In this document: one piece after another, positions 24,114 through 31,305 of the stretch | Layout: the number at the start of each line of letters is the position of its first letter | How positions within the stretch are numbered: the first letter of the stretch is position 1 | From: Streptomyces paradoxus | GTDB taxonomy: Bacteria > Actinomycetota > Actinomycetes > Streptomycetales > Streptomycetaceae | Length of the DNA: 64,000 nt | Direction: 5' to 3' | Assembly: GCF_014202475.1 (NCBI RefSeq) | Contig: NZ_JACHGV010000011.1 | Location: 126,381 to 190,380 of the forward strand | Program-made: the position numbers and the translations under genes | The notes under the pieces: generated by a model | Databases searched by the model: none | Told to the model about the DNA's origin: nothing | Seen by the model: only the letters and a program-made list of their open reading frames with translations

Positions 24114-26252
24114 CTAGCCGCGCCGCACCCGGCGCAGGACGACGAAGCCCGCGATGACCAGGACCGCGCCCGCCGCCGCCGGCCAGAGCTGGGCACCGGT
24201 GTCGGCCAGGCCGCCCTCGCCGACCGCCTGCGGCTCGGTCCCGGAGGCGTCCGAGGGGGTCGGCGCGGCACTGGTCGCCGTGCCGACGGCCTGGGACTCG
24301 CCGAGACCGTCCGTGTCCTCGCCGTCGCCGCCCTTCGAGCCGCCGTCCTGCGCACCGGCCTTGCCGCCGCCCGCCGAGGAGGTCGCCTTCACCGCGGGTC
24401 CGGCGCTGCCGGGAGCCGTGGACGCGTCGCCGGGCTCCGGTTCGGGGGCCGGCTTGGCGGGCTTGTCCGCCGGGGGCTTCGAGGCCTCGTCCTTGCCGCC
24501 GTCACCCTTGCCGCCGTCACCGCCGTCGCCCTCGTCACCGGGCTTCCCGCCGCCGTTGCCGTCCTGCGGGGCTCCGGGCGCCTTCGTCGGCTCTTCCTGC
24601 GGAGCCTCGGGCGTCTTCGTCGGCTCTTCCTGAGGGGCCTCGGGCGTCTTGGTCGGCTCTTCCTGAGGGGCCTCCGGCGTCTTCGTCGGCTCCTCCTGGG
24701 GCTCCTCGCCCGGTGCCGGGTCCTGCCCGCCGCCCGCTCCGGCGCCGCACGTGCGGCCGTCGTTGATGCAGTCGACCATCTCCCCCATCAGATCCTCGTC
24801 GAAGATGTTGATGAAGTCACCGTGGTCCGTGCCCGGCTTGTGCAGCTGCTCCGGGAAGGAGTCGACCGCGAACAACGGTGTCGTGCGGCCGCCGTCGTTC
24901 AGGCTCGGCGCGTCGATGTCGTAGACGATGCGCTGGACCAGCTGCGGGATGGGGCGGAAGCCGGACGGGCAGTTCCCGGCGGCGTCCGCGAACGCCACGT
25001 GGGTGCGGTGGTTGGCGCTGTCGATGTTGCGGCCGTCCCAGCAGCTCTGGAACTTGAAGGTGCGCACGACGTCGCTGCCCTGCGGGCACAGCGGGTACTT
25101 GTCCTTCAGCTGCCGGTCCTCGAAGCCGGTGCAGCTCCAGGAGGCGTTGGCGTTGGCCGGGCCGTTGACGAACGACTTGGCGTCACCGGTGATGATGCGC
25201 AGCAGCCGCGGCATGGCCGTGACCTTCTCGCGCGGGTTGCCGACGAACGTCAGCGTGACCTGCTTCGGCGTGAGGATCTCGCCGGCGTTGCCCTCGATGC
25301 CGCCGCCGGGCTTGTTCGCGTCCTGCTCCTGGGTGCCGTTCTGCAGGCGTACGACGGGCCAGTAGTAGGACGACTTGTCGCCCTGGTCGTCGCAGCTGGT
25401 CTCGGCGTTCGCGAGGTCCTGGTCGCTGGCGAAGGCGTTGTTGGCCTGGTTGCCGACGTAGTCGTGGAAGTGGTGGGCGCCGTTGCTGACGCCCGGGGCG
25501 GCGATGATGTTGTCGGAGTTGAACAGGCCGTTCTCGTTCACGCCGCAACTGGTCGCGAAGGTGCCGCGGGACGCGTCGCCCTGGGGGCGGGGGTCGTTCA
25601 CGTTGGGCTGGACGCTCTTGATGTCCGCGTAGTCGGCGGCGACGGGGCCGTTGCCCGCCTGGCCGCCGTTGGCGCCCTGGCCGTTCCCCTGCTCCTGGCC
25701 TGCCTGGCCCTGTTCCTGGCCGGGCTGCTCGGTGGCGCCGCCGTCCTGGCCTTCGCCCTGTGCGGGAGCCTGGTTGCCGTTCTGCACGGTACAGGCGGCC
25801 AGGGCCTCCAGCCCCTCGGGACGGTCCCCCACGCGGTCGATGGCGATCGCGATGCGCTCAAGGGTCGCGCCCCGCTTCTCCTTCAGCGGATTCACGATCG
25901 CGTTGTCGGCGAAGCCGGGGTCCTGCTGCATCTGCTGGGCCGATTCGCTCAGCTGCTGGTAGGCCTTGGCGATCTGCTCGTCCAGGAGGGCCAGTTCCTT
26001 GTCCACCTCCCCCCGCGCCTGCTCGGGGACCGAGGTCAGCTTGGTGCCGACGTCCGGGCAGTCGATCGTGGCGCCCGCGGTCCGGACCCCCGTGCCGGAC
26101 CGCGTCGCGGCGGAGTCACCGCCCGAACCGCCGTCCGTGGCCGAGGCGTAGACGTTCGCGGCCATCAGGCCGCCTCCGCCCAGGATCAGTGCGAATGCGG
26201 CGAAGGTCGCGCGTCGTGGTCCGGTAGGGCGTCTTCGCGTGTTGCGTCCCAA
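24114..26252 (-). CDS. DUF1996 surface protein with LADTG sorting signal
   Basis: This 712-residue exported protein has a signal anchor near residues 15-35, a helical acidic region (65-140), and a DUF1996 domain (about 215-490) with GVSNGAHHFHDYVGNQANNAF, SSYYWPVVRLQ and the closing DHGDFINIFDEDLMGEMV. A Pro/Glu/Lys/Gly-rich linker of about 170 residues follows, including four EAPQEEPTKTP-type repeats. The C terminus has LADTG, a hydrophobic helix and RRVRRG: this is the LAxTG class E sortase signal, so the protein is probably linked to peptidoglycan. DUF1996 is common in fungi and actinobacteria near carbohydrate-active proteins; its activity is unknown. The LPMO gene lies upstream in the same orientation. 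Confidence 0.85.
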   Translation of the reverse strand: MGRNTRRRPTGPRRATFAAFALILGGGGLMAANVYASATDGGSGGDSAATRSGTGVRTAGATIDCPDVGTKLTSVPEQARGEVDKELALLDEQIAKAYQQLSESAQQMQQDPGFADNAIVNPLKEKRGATLERIAIAIDRVGDRPEGLEALAACTVQNGNQAPAQGEGQDGGATEQPGQEQGQAGQEQGNGQGANGGQAGNGPVAADYADIKSVQPNVNDPRPQGDASRGTFATSCGVNENGLFNSDNIIAAPGVSNGAHHFHDYVGNQANNAFASDQDLANAETSCDDQGDKSSYYWPVVRLQNGTQEQDANKPGGGIEGNAGEILTPKQVTLTFVGNPREKVTAMPRLLRIITGDAKSFVNGPANANASWSCTGFEDRQLKDKYPLCPQGSDVVRTFKFQSCWDGRNIDSANHRTHVAFADAAGNCPSGFRPIPQLVQRIVYDIDAPSLNDGGRTTPLFAVDSFPEQLHKPGTDHGDFINIFDEDLMGEMVDCINDGRTCGAGAGGGQDPAPGEEPQEEPTKTPEAPQEEPTKTPEAPQEEPTKTPEAPQEEPTKAPGAPQDGNGGGKPGDEGDGGDGGKGDGGKDEASKPPADKPAKPAPEPEPGDASTAPGSAGPAVKATSSAGGGKAGAQDGGSKGGDGEDTDGLGESQAVGTATSAAPTPSDASGTEPQAVGEGGLADTGAQLWPAAAGAVLVIAGFVVLRRVRRG
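24582..24705 (-). repeat. 33-bp coding tandem repeat
   Basis: Units at 24582-24614, 24615-24647 and 24648-24680, with a partial fourth to about 24705, differ by only one to four bases. Each encodes one EAPQEEPTKTP-like block of the DUF1996 protein stalk. Such in-frame repeats can expand or contract and change the reach of the surface domain. Confidence 0.85.
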
Positions 26253-26381
26253 GGGTGCTCTCCTGCGCTTGTGGCGTGCCGGGCATGAAAATCCCCTCGC
26301 CCCATACGTACGGGAGCACCCGTGTGTTCAGGCCGCTCGAAAATTTTCGGAGAACTCTCATGAAGTGCGGGGCGGCCCGAG

Positions 26382-26408
26382 CCCCGCCGGACGCCCCGTC
26401 CGGCGGGG
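26382..26408 (-). terminator. terminator of the LPMO gene
   Basis: CCCCGCCGGAC and GTCCGGCGGGG form an 11-bp perfect stem around GCCCC, starting ten bases downstream of the minus-strand stop at 26418. Confidence 0.75.
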
Positions 26409-26417
26409 ACGCGCAGG

Positions 26418-27113
26418 TCAGCGGAAGTTCACGTCACTGCACAGGAAGTAGGTCTGGTCCATGTGCGAGGCCTGCCAGATCGTGTAGACGACGTGCCGGC
26501 CGCTCAGCCCCGAAGTGCTCACCGGGATCTCGTAGTTCTGGCTGGGCGCGTACCTGCCGGTGCGCTTGACGAGCTGGAGGTCGTTCCACGTCAGCGGCCG
26601 GGTGGTGGGGTCGAAGCCCTGCCGTGTGACGTACACCAGGAAGTAGTCGGCGCCGTGACTGGCCTGGTCGTACAACTTCACCGTGAAGTCGCCGGTGATG
26701 TCCGTGGTCTTCCAGGCGCCGACCGCGTCGAGGGAGTTGTACCGGCCGCCCTCGGTCCGGCCGCCGCTGCACAGTTGCCCGTTGGGGACGACGGCCTGGA
26801 AGTTCCCGGCGGAGCCGTTGCGGTACAGGCCGTTCCAGTTCCACATGGCGTTGGCGTCGGCCCGCCACGCCTGCCAGCACATGGGGTCCTGCTGGGCCAT
26901 CGCGGGGTTCAGGTGGTCGTTGCCCCAGCGCTGCCAGCAGCCGTAGTTGCGGGAGGCGGGGTCGACGACCGAGCCGTGGGCGACAGCCGTGCCGCTCCAC
27001 GGGATCAGGCTGAGCAGTGCGGCGACGAGCACGCTCAGGGCGAGTGTCAGGCGGGACTTGAGCCTGGGGAGGCGTAAGACACCTCGCCGCGCATCATGAC
27101 CATGACAATTCAT
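26418..27113 (-). CDS. secreted AA10 lytic polysaccharide monooxygenase
   Basis: The 231-residue precursor has a long basic n-region and a signal peptide ending AVA, giving a mature N-terminal His46 (HGSVVDPASRNYGCW). With His153 (DQASHGADYF) this forms the copper histidine brace of AA10 LPMOs, which oxidatively cleave chitin or cellulose. The segments PMCWQAW, WNWNGLYRNG and LCSGGRTEGGRYNSLDAVG resemble the single-domain chitin-active Streptomyces LPMOs (the LPMO10E type). There is no carbohydrate-binding module. The ATG at 27113 has GGGAG five bases upstream. A CebR-type palindrome lies 62-83 bases upstream, which is odd for a presumed chitin enzyme and makes substrate assignment open. Confidence 0.92.
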   Translation of the reverse strand: MNCHGHDARRGVLRLPRLKSRLTLALSVLVAALLSLIPWSGTAVAHGSVVDPASRNYGCWQRWGNDHLNPAMAQQDPMCWQAWRADANAMWNWNGLYRNGSAGNFQAVVPNGQLCSGGRTEGGRYNSLDAVGAWKTTDITGDFTVKLYDQASHGADYFLVYVTRQGFDPTTRPLTWNDLQLVKRTGRYAPSQNYEIPVSTSGLSGRHVVYTIWQASHMDQTYFLCSDVNFR

Positions 27114-27174
27114 GATCTCCCTCTTTCGGGTGTGGGGGTTGCCGTGCGTTCATTCTTGCTTTCGATCATGTTTC

Positions 27175-27196
27175 GATATGGGAGCGCTCCCATATC
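27175..27196. promoter_or_regulatory. CebR-type operator upstream of the LPMO gene
   Basis: The core TGGGAGCGCTCCCA (27179-27192) is identical to the 14-bp consensus bound by the cello-oligosaccharide-sensing LacI-family repressor CebR, and the palindrome extends perfectly by four bases on each side. It stands in the promoter region of the minus-strand LPMO gene. Confidence 0.8.
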
Positions 27197-27256
27197 ACGC
27201 AGACTGCACCCGATGACACGAGTCGGCAATGCGCGATCGCGCCACTTCCGTATCGG

Positions 27257-27889
27257 TCAGAGCCGGTCCGGCTCCTTCGTGGTGCGCCCGAGGTAGGTGG
27301 CCGCGCCCGGCTCGGTCACCTCGATCTCCTCGAAGCCCATGCGGTCGTAGAAGGCCCGGGCCCGGGTGTTGGCGGTCGCCATGGCCAGGTGGACGGCCGG
27401 TACTCCCCTGTCCCGCAGAGCCCGCAGAAGCGTCCGCATCAGGCGGCGTCCGTGGCCGCGGCGCTGCCACTCGGGCAGCAGATCGATGTGCAGGTGCGCG
27501 GGGTGGGCCGCCAGTTCGGGCAGGACCATCCGTTCGGGGTCGTGCAGCAGGCCCGCCATCGCCTCGTCCGGGGTCCGCGGCGGCCGGGGCGGTTCCGGAT
27601 AGCGGCCGGCGACCAGGGGAAGCCACGTGGTGCGGAAGGCTTCGGCGAAGCGCGCGGTGTCGGCCGTGCCGAGGATGTAGCCGACCGCCCGCCCCCGCCC
27701 GTCGTCCAGCACGAAGGCCAGTTCCGGCTCCAGATGGACGTACGGCGCCGCGAAGGTCGCCGGGAAGATGCCCGGGTCCGTGTAGTGGGGGCGGCTGTCC
27801 TCGCCGTGATGTGCGGTGCGGATGCAGATGTCATCGAGAGCCGGGCGGTCCTCAGGGCGGTACGGACGGATCGGGGGTGACGTGGTCAT
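27257..27889 (-). CDS. GNAT protein like the O-GlcNAcase HAT-like domain
   Basis: The 210-residue protein has the GNAT fold with the acetyl-CoA loop QRRGHGRRLM near residue 140 and the final ARAFYDRMGFEEI. Its first half (DDICIRTAHHGEDSRPHYTDPGIF and YVHLEPELAFVLDDGRGRAVGYILGTADTARF) resembles the bacterial GNATs whose structures, including one from Streptomyces, were used to explain the HAT-like C-terminal domain of human O-GlcNAcase. The substrate is not known. The ATG at 27889 is chosen although the frame runs on upstream. A near-perfect CebR-like site lies about 20 bases upstream of this start, so it could be repressed together with the LPMO gene. Confidence 0.82.
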   Translation of the reverse strand: MTTSPPIRPYRPEDRPALDDICIRTAHHGEDSRPHYTDPGIFPATFAAPYVHLEPELAFVLDDGRGRAVGYILGTADTARFAEAFRTTWLPLVAGRYPEPPRPPRTPDEAMAGLLHDPERMVLPELAAHPAHLHIDLLPEWQRRGHGRRLMRTLLRALRDRGVPAVHLAMATANTRARAFYDRMGFEEIEVTEPGAATYLGRTTKEPDRL

Positions 27890-27907
27890 GGCGGAATCGT
27901 GCACAAG

Positions 27908-27921
27908 TGGGAGCGCTCCCT
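27908..27921. promoter_or_regulatory. second CebR-like operator
   Basis: TGGGAGCGCTCCCT matches 13 of 14 positions of the CebR consensus. It lies 19 bases before the start of the minus-strand GNAT gene and 125 bases before the plus-strand YihY gene. Its location at the start codon-proximal side of the GNAT gene would suit repression by roadblock. Confidence 0.65.
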
Positions 27922-28045
27922 CAAGTCCCGTCCACCGTCGGCCGAGGCGGCCGGCCGGTCCGCCTCGGGGCGCCTCACACCGAAGTTCCGGGACCGGCTT
28001 GGAAGAGCGCGGCTTAAGGCCCCCGCCTGGGGTTACCCGGCTCAC

Positions 28046-29245
28046 ATGGTGAAGCTGCATATTCCGGGACGAAAGGAACAGCGCGAGACCGAGGCCCCGC
28101 CGCCGGAGAGCCCACGCCCGGGGTTCGAGGCGGAACGCCGGGAGGCTGTCGACGCGGAACACCGGGAGACTTCGGAGGCCGAACGCCGGGACGCTCGTGC
28201 GGCGGAACGCCGGGGGGCCGACGGTTCGGAGGGCCGGGAAGCTCCCGCACCCGCTGCCGAGGAGCCCGGGCCGGACCCCGAAGTGGAGCGTGCGGCACCG
28301 GACACGCCGACCGACCTGCCCCGCAAGTCCTGGGTCGCGGTGCTGAAGGGCAGCCTGCGGGAGTTCAAGGACGACGAGCTGACCGACCGGGCGGCCGCGC
28401 TGACCTACTACGGCGTGCTGGCGCTGTTCCCGGCCCTGCTGGTGCTCGTGTCAATGCTGGGCCTCACCGGCAGGTCGACCACGGACAAGGTGACCGAGAA
28501 CGTCCGCGAGCTCGTGCCCGGCTCCGCGGGCGACATCATCACGCGGGCCGTCGACCAGTTGCAGGGCAACGCCGGCATCGGCTCGCTGATGGCGATCGTC
28601 GGTCTGGTCCTGGCCGTGTGGTCGGCGTCCGGCTACGTGGGCGCGTTCATCCGCTCGGCCAACGCCGTGTACGACATGCCCGAGGGCCGGCCCGTGTGGA
28701 AGCTGCTGCCGATGCGGGTGGGCGTGACGGTCGTGCTGCTGGTGCTGGCCGTCATCAGCTCGCTGATCGTGGTGTTCTCGGGCGGGCTGGCCCAGCAGGC
28801 CGGGGACGCTCTCGGCATCGGCGACACGGCGCTGACGGTGTGGTCGATCGCCAAGTGGCCCGTCCTGGTCCTGCTGGTCGTGCTCATGATCGCGATCCTG
28901 TACTGGGCGGCGCCGAACGCCAAGGTGAAGGGGTTCCGCTGGATCACTCCGGGCAGTTTCCTGGCCCTGCTGATCTGGATGGTCGCCTCCGCCGGCTTCG
29001 CGGTCTACGTGGCCAACTTCGCCTCGTACAACAAGACCTACGGCACCATGGCCGGTGTCATCGTCTTCCTGGTGTGGCTGTGGATCACCAACCTGGCGAT
29101 CCTGCTGGGGCTGGAGTTCGACGCGGAGACGGTGCGGCAGCGCGCCATCGCCGGTGGTCACCCGCCCGAGGCCGAGCCGTACACCCAGCCGCGTGACACC
29201 CGGGCATGGGACGATCAGGACCGGCGCCGGCTGGAACAGACCTGA
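28046..29245 (+). CDS. YihY/BrkB-family membrane protein
   Basis: The 399-residue protein has a charged N-terminal region (1-95) in which an ERREA/ERRDA-type motif is repeated several times (EAERREAVDAEHRETSEAERRDARAAERRG), then six transmembrane helices typical of the YihY/BrkB family: DDELTDRAAALTYYGVLALFPALLVLVSM, GSLMAIVGLVLAVWSASGYVGAFIRSAN and later AGVIVFLVWLWITNLAILLGLEFDAE. The family is sometimes annotated as ribonuclease BN, wrongly; transport or envelope roles are suspected. The C-terminal RQRAIAGGHPPEAEPY is common in Streptomyces. The ATG at 28046 is the domain-supported start; an open frame continues upstream without a good ribosome binding site. Confidence 0.85.
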   Translation: MVKLHIPGRKEQRETEAPPPESPRPGFEAERREAVDAEHRETSEAERRDARAAERRGADGSEGREAPAPAAEEPGPDPEVERAAPDTPTDLPRKSWVAVLKGSLREFKDDELTDRAAALTYYGVLALFPALLVLVSMLGLTGRSTTDKVTENVRELVPGSAGDIITRAVDQLQGNAGIGSLMAIVGLVLAVWSASGYVGAFIRSANAVYDMPEGRPVWKLLPMRVGVTVVLLVLAVISSLIVVFSGGLAQQAGDALGIGDTALTVWSIAKWPVLVLLVVLMIAILYWAAPNAKVKGFRWITPGSFLALLIWMVASAGFAVYVANFASYNKTYGTMAGVIVFLVWLWITNLAILLGLEFDAETVRQRAIAGGHPPEAEPYTQPRDTRAWDDQDRRRLEQT

Positions 29246-29259
29246 TCGGTCCGGGCGGT

Positions 29260-29712
29260 TCAGCCCATGAGGCCGGCGGCGAGCGTCGCACCCAGTTCCC
29301 AGCACCGCTGGAGGTCGCCCTTGTCCGGCTCGCCGGTCACGGTCACGGCCTCGGCGGTGCGACGCCAGCCGAGGCCGGTCGTCACCGACTCGATCCCGCG
29401 CACCGCTCCGGTGACGTCGTTGCCGCCGTGCACCCAGTAGCCGAAGGGACGGCCGCGGGTGGCGTCCAGGCACGGGTAGTAGATCTGGTCGAAGAAGTGC
29501 TTGAGGGCGCCGGACATGTAGCCGAGGTTCGCGGGAGTGCCGAGGAGGAAGCCGTCGGCGGCGAGGACGTCGGAGGCGGTCGCGGAGAGCGCGGGCACGC
29601 GGACGACCCGGACGTCCTCGATCTCGGGGTCCGTCGCCCCGGAGACGACGGCTTCGAACATCGCCTGGCAGTGGGGCGAGGGCGTGTGATGGACGATCAG
29701 CAAGGTGGCCAC
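29260..29712 (-). CDS. flavodoxin-fold / NAD(P)H-dependent FMN reductase-like protein
   Basis: With the GTG at 29712 the product has 150 residues and begins at the first beta-strand VATLLIVHHTPSPHCQAM, which carries the phosphate-binding loop expected for FMN. The segment DGFLLGTPANLGYMSGALKHFFDQIYYPCLD is the isoalloxazine-contacting loop common to NADPH-dependent FMN reductases. A longer start at 29745 adds residues before the fold. CAGG lies before the GTG. It may act as an oxidoreductase or electron carrier; no partner gene adjoins. It is convergent with the YihY gene (14 bases between stops). Confidence 0.78.
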   Translation of the reverse strand: MATLLIVHHTPSPHCQAMFEAVVSGATDPEIEDVRVVRVPALSATASDVLAADGFLLGTPANLGYMSGALKHFFDQIYYPCLDATRGRPFGYWVHGGNDVTGAVRGIESVTTGLGWRRTAEAVTVTGEPDKGDLQRCWELGATLAAGLMG

Positions 29713-29732
29713 GGCACCTGACCCTGCCGTGT

Positions 29733-29766
29733 GGGCCCCCGCCACCGCAAGCGGCGACGGGGGCCC
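29733..29766 (-). terminator. terminator after the DUF3618 gene
   Basis: GGGCCCCCG and CGGGGGCCC form a 9-bp stem with a 16-base loop that can itself pair partly (CCGC/GCGG). It is 16 bases downstream of the minus-strand stop at 29782. Confidence 0.65.
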
Positions 29767-29781
29767 CGGGTGTCGCTTCGC

Positions 29782-30213
29782 TCAGTGCTTCCCACGACGG
29801 CGGATCAGCAGGCAGGCCACGAGAACGGCACCGGCGCCCGCCAGCAGGGCGGCCCGGTGATCGCGCACCTGCTGCGGGGCCTTGTCCTGCCAGACCTGCT
29901 CGGCCTGTGCGGCCTTCTCCTTCGCGCCCTGGGCGGCGGCGGCGCCCTTCTGCTTCACCGGCTCGGGCAGCTTCTCCTCCACGGTGTGGGCCATGTGCGC
30001 GGCCTTGGTCCTGGCCTGCCCGCTCCACGCCTGGGCCTTGGCCCCGGCCTGTTCCCTGACCGCGACGGCCTTCTCGCGGGCACGGGTCTTGACGTCGGCC
30101 CGGTCCGCCAGTGCCTGCACGGTGTCGCCGAGTTCGTGGCGGGTGTGCTCGACCTGCTCGCGCAGCTCCTCCTGGCTGCGGGCGGTCGGCTCGTCGTGCG
30201 GAGGCTGGGTCAT
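29782..30213 (-). CDS. DUF3618 protein
   Basis: The 143-residue protein starts with the DUF3618 motif RSQEELREQVEHTRHELGDTVQALADRADVKTRAREK, continues as an Ala/Lys/Gln-rich amphipathic helix, and ends with a transmembrane helix (LLAGAGAVLVACLLIRRRGKH). It is the short version of the 21540 gene. Its ATG overlaps the stop of the holin-like gene as ATGA (30210-30213), so the two are translationally coupled. Topology suggests a cytoplasmic or peripheral helix tethered to the membrane. No enzymatic activity is expected. Confidence 0.85.
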   Translation of the reverse strand: MTQPPHDEPTARSQEELREQVEHTRHELGDTVQALADRADVKTRAREKAVAVREQAGAKAQAWSGQARTKAAHMAHTVEEKLPEPVKQKGAAAAQGAKEKAAQAEQVWQDKAPQQVRDHRAALLAGAGAVLVACLLIRRRGKH

Positions 30214-30647
30214 CGCTGTGCACTCTCCTTGATCTCGGCCACGTCGGCCTTCACGTTGTCGATGGTCTGCTGCGGGGCGGGCGGGGTGGCGCTGCGCACC
30301 TGCTTGCGGCCGGCCAGCGCCGTCAGGCCCGTGGCGACGGCCAGCACGCCGGTGACGATCAGCGCCGCCGCCCACACCGGCAGCGGTACGGCCAGGGCGG
30401 CGATCACCGTGGCGACCAGGGCCTGCAGGGTGACGAAGCCGAGTACGCCGGCACCGCCGAACAGTCCGCCGCCCTTCCCGAAGCGTTTGCCCTTCTCGGT
30501 CATCTCCGCCTGGGCGAGGCGCATTTCGCCGCGCACCAGGTCGGTCAGTTGCTCGGTGGCACGCTGCACCAGCTCGCCCACCGGCTCGTCTCCGGCCGCG
30601 TTCCCCGTGCGGGGAGCGGCGGAGGCCGTGCGGTGCGTGTCCGTCAT
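30210..30647 (-). CDS. holin-like protein (PF07332 type), second copy
   Basis: The 145-residue product has a charged N-terminal helix (VGELVQRATEQLTDLVRGEMRLAQAEMTEKGKRF) and two transmembrane helices (GVLGFVTLQALVATVIAALAV and VWAAALIVTGVLAVATGLTALA), followed by a tail ending in DNVKADVAEIKESAQR. It is paralogous to the 21130 gene and, like it, is coupled to a DUF3618 gene. GGAGGTGATCGCC before the ATG at 30647 fixes the start; the GTG at 30656 has no room for a ribosome binding site. No lysis genes are present, so a phage holin role is unlikely. Confidence 0.83.
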   Translation of the reverse strand: MTDTHRTASAAPRTGNAAGDEPVGELVQRATEQLTDLVRGEMRLAQAEMTEKGKRFGKGGGLFGGAGVLGFVTLQALVATVIAALAVPLPVWAAALIVTGVLAVATGLTALAGRKQVRSATPPAPQQTIDNVKADVAEIKESAQR

Positions 30648-30795
30648 GGCGATCACCTCCCGGTCCGTGGTTGCGGGCCGGGTACCCCAGGAGAGGCGGA
30701 AAGGACACCTGGTCGGACAACTTCTGATGACGATGAGTGAGCGGCCCGAGATCTGGTACCCGTCCGCCGCTCACGAACGAGAAAGGGAGGCACCC

Positions 30796-31245
30796 TTGTC
30801 GCAGGTAGAGGAATCCATCGAGGTCCGCGTGCCGGTGCACACCGCATACAACCAGTGGACGCAGTTCGAGTCCTTCCCCGAGTTCATGGACGGTGTCGAG
30901 CGCATCGAGCAGCGAACCGACACCCTCACGCACTGGGTCACGAAGGTCGGCGGACAGGCGCGGGAGTTCGACGCGGAGATCACCGAGCAGGTCCCGGACG
31001 AGCGCGTGGCCTGGACCACCGTGGGCGGCGAGGCACGGCAGGCCGGTGTGGTGACCTTCCACCGCATCCAGGACGACACGACCAAGGTCATGCTGCAGAT
31101 GGACTTCGATCCCCATGGCGTGGCCGAGACCGTGGGCGACAAGCTCGGCTTCGTGAAGCGGCAGGTCTCCGGTGATCTGCGGCGCTTCAAGGAGTTCATG
31201 GAGGCCCGCGGGGCGGAGACCGGCGCCTGGCGCGGCCAGGTCTGA
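30796..31245 (+). CDS. SRPBCC-family (polyketide cyclase/dehydrase-like) protein
   Basis: With TTG at 30796 as start the protein has 149 residues. AAGGGAGG lies five bases before this TTG, and the encoded LSQVEESIEVRVPVHTAYNQWTQFESFPEFMDGVERIEQ is the usual beginning of this family. An ATG-initiated frame extends upstream but overlaps the promoter region of the holin-like gene. The helix-grip fold is shown by the alternating strands WVTKVGGQAREFDAEITEQVPDERVAWTTVGG and the long final helix. These proteins bind hydrophobic ligands; the stress-linked Streptomyces members have unknown ligands. It is divergent from the holin/DUF3618 pair. Confidence 0.82.
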   Translation: MSQVEESIEVRVPVHTAYNQWTQFESFPEFMDGVERIEQRTDTLTHWVTKVGGQAREFDAEITEQVPDERVAWTTVGGEARQAGVVTFHRIQDDTTKVMLQMDFDPHGVAETVGDKLGFVKRQVSGDLRRFKEFMEARGAETGAWRGQV

Positions 31246-31256
31246 CCGGGTGTGAG

Positions 31257-31289
31257 GAGGCCGCCACCACTGCTCGTGGTGGCGGCCTC
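31257..31289. terminator. bidirectional hairpin terminator
   Basis: GAGGCCGCCACCAC and GTGGTGGCGGCCTC are perfect complements around TGCTC, between the convergent stops at 31245 and 31306. It is the strongest hairpin in the window. Confidence 0.85.
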
Positions 31290-31305
31290 CGGCTGTGCTC
31301 GCCCG

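Noticed and set aside
24582..24705. Tandem direct repeats resembling a CRISPR array
   Set aside because: Units are contiguous without spacers, 33 bp long and in frame, coding for EAPQEEPTKTP-like protein repeats.
28014..28045. Possible SigB promoter (GCTT...GGTTAC) before the YihY gene
   Set aside because: The -10 element contains an extra base compared with GGGTAC and lies nearly on the start codon; not convincing.
30680..30685. GGGTAC resembling a SigB -10 element before the SRPBCC gene
   Set aside because: No GNNT element at 14-16 bases upstream; the match is a short G/C-rich string likely by chance.
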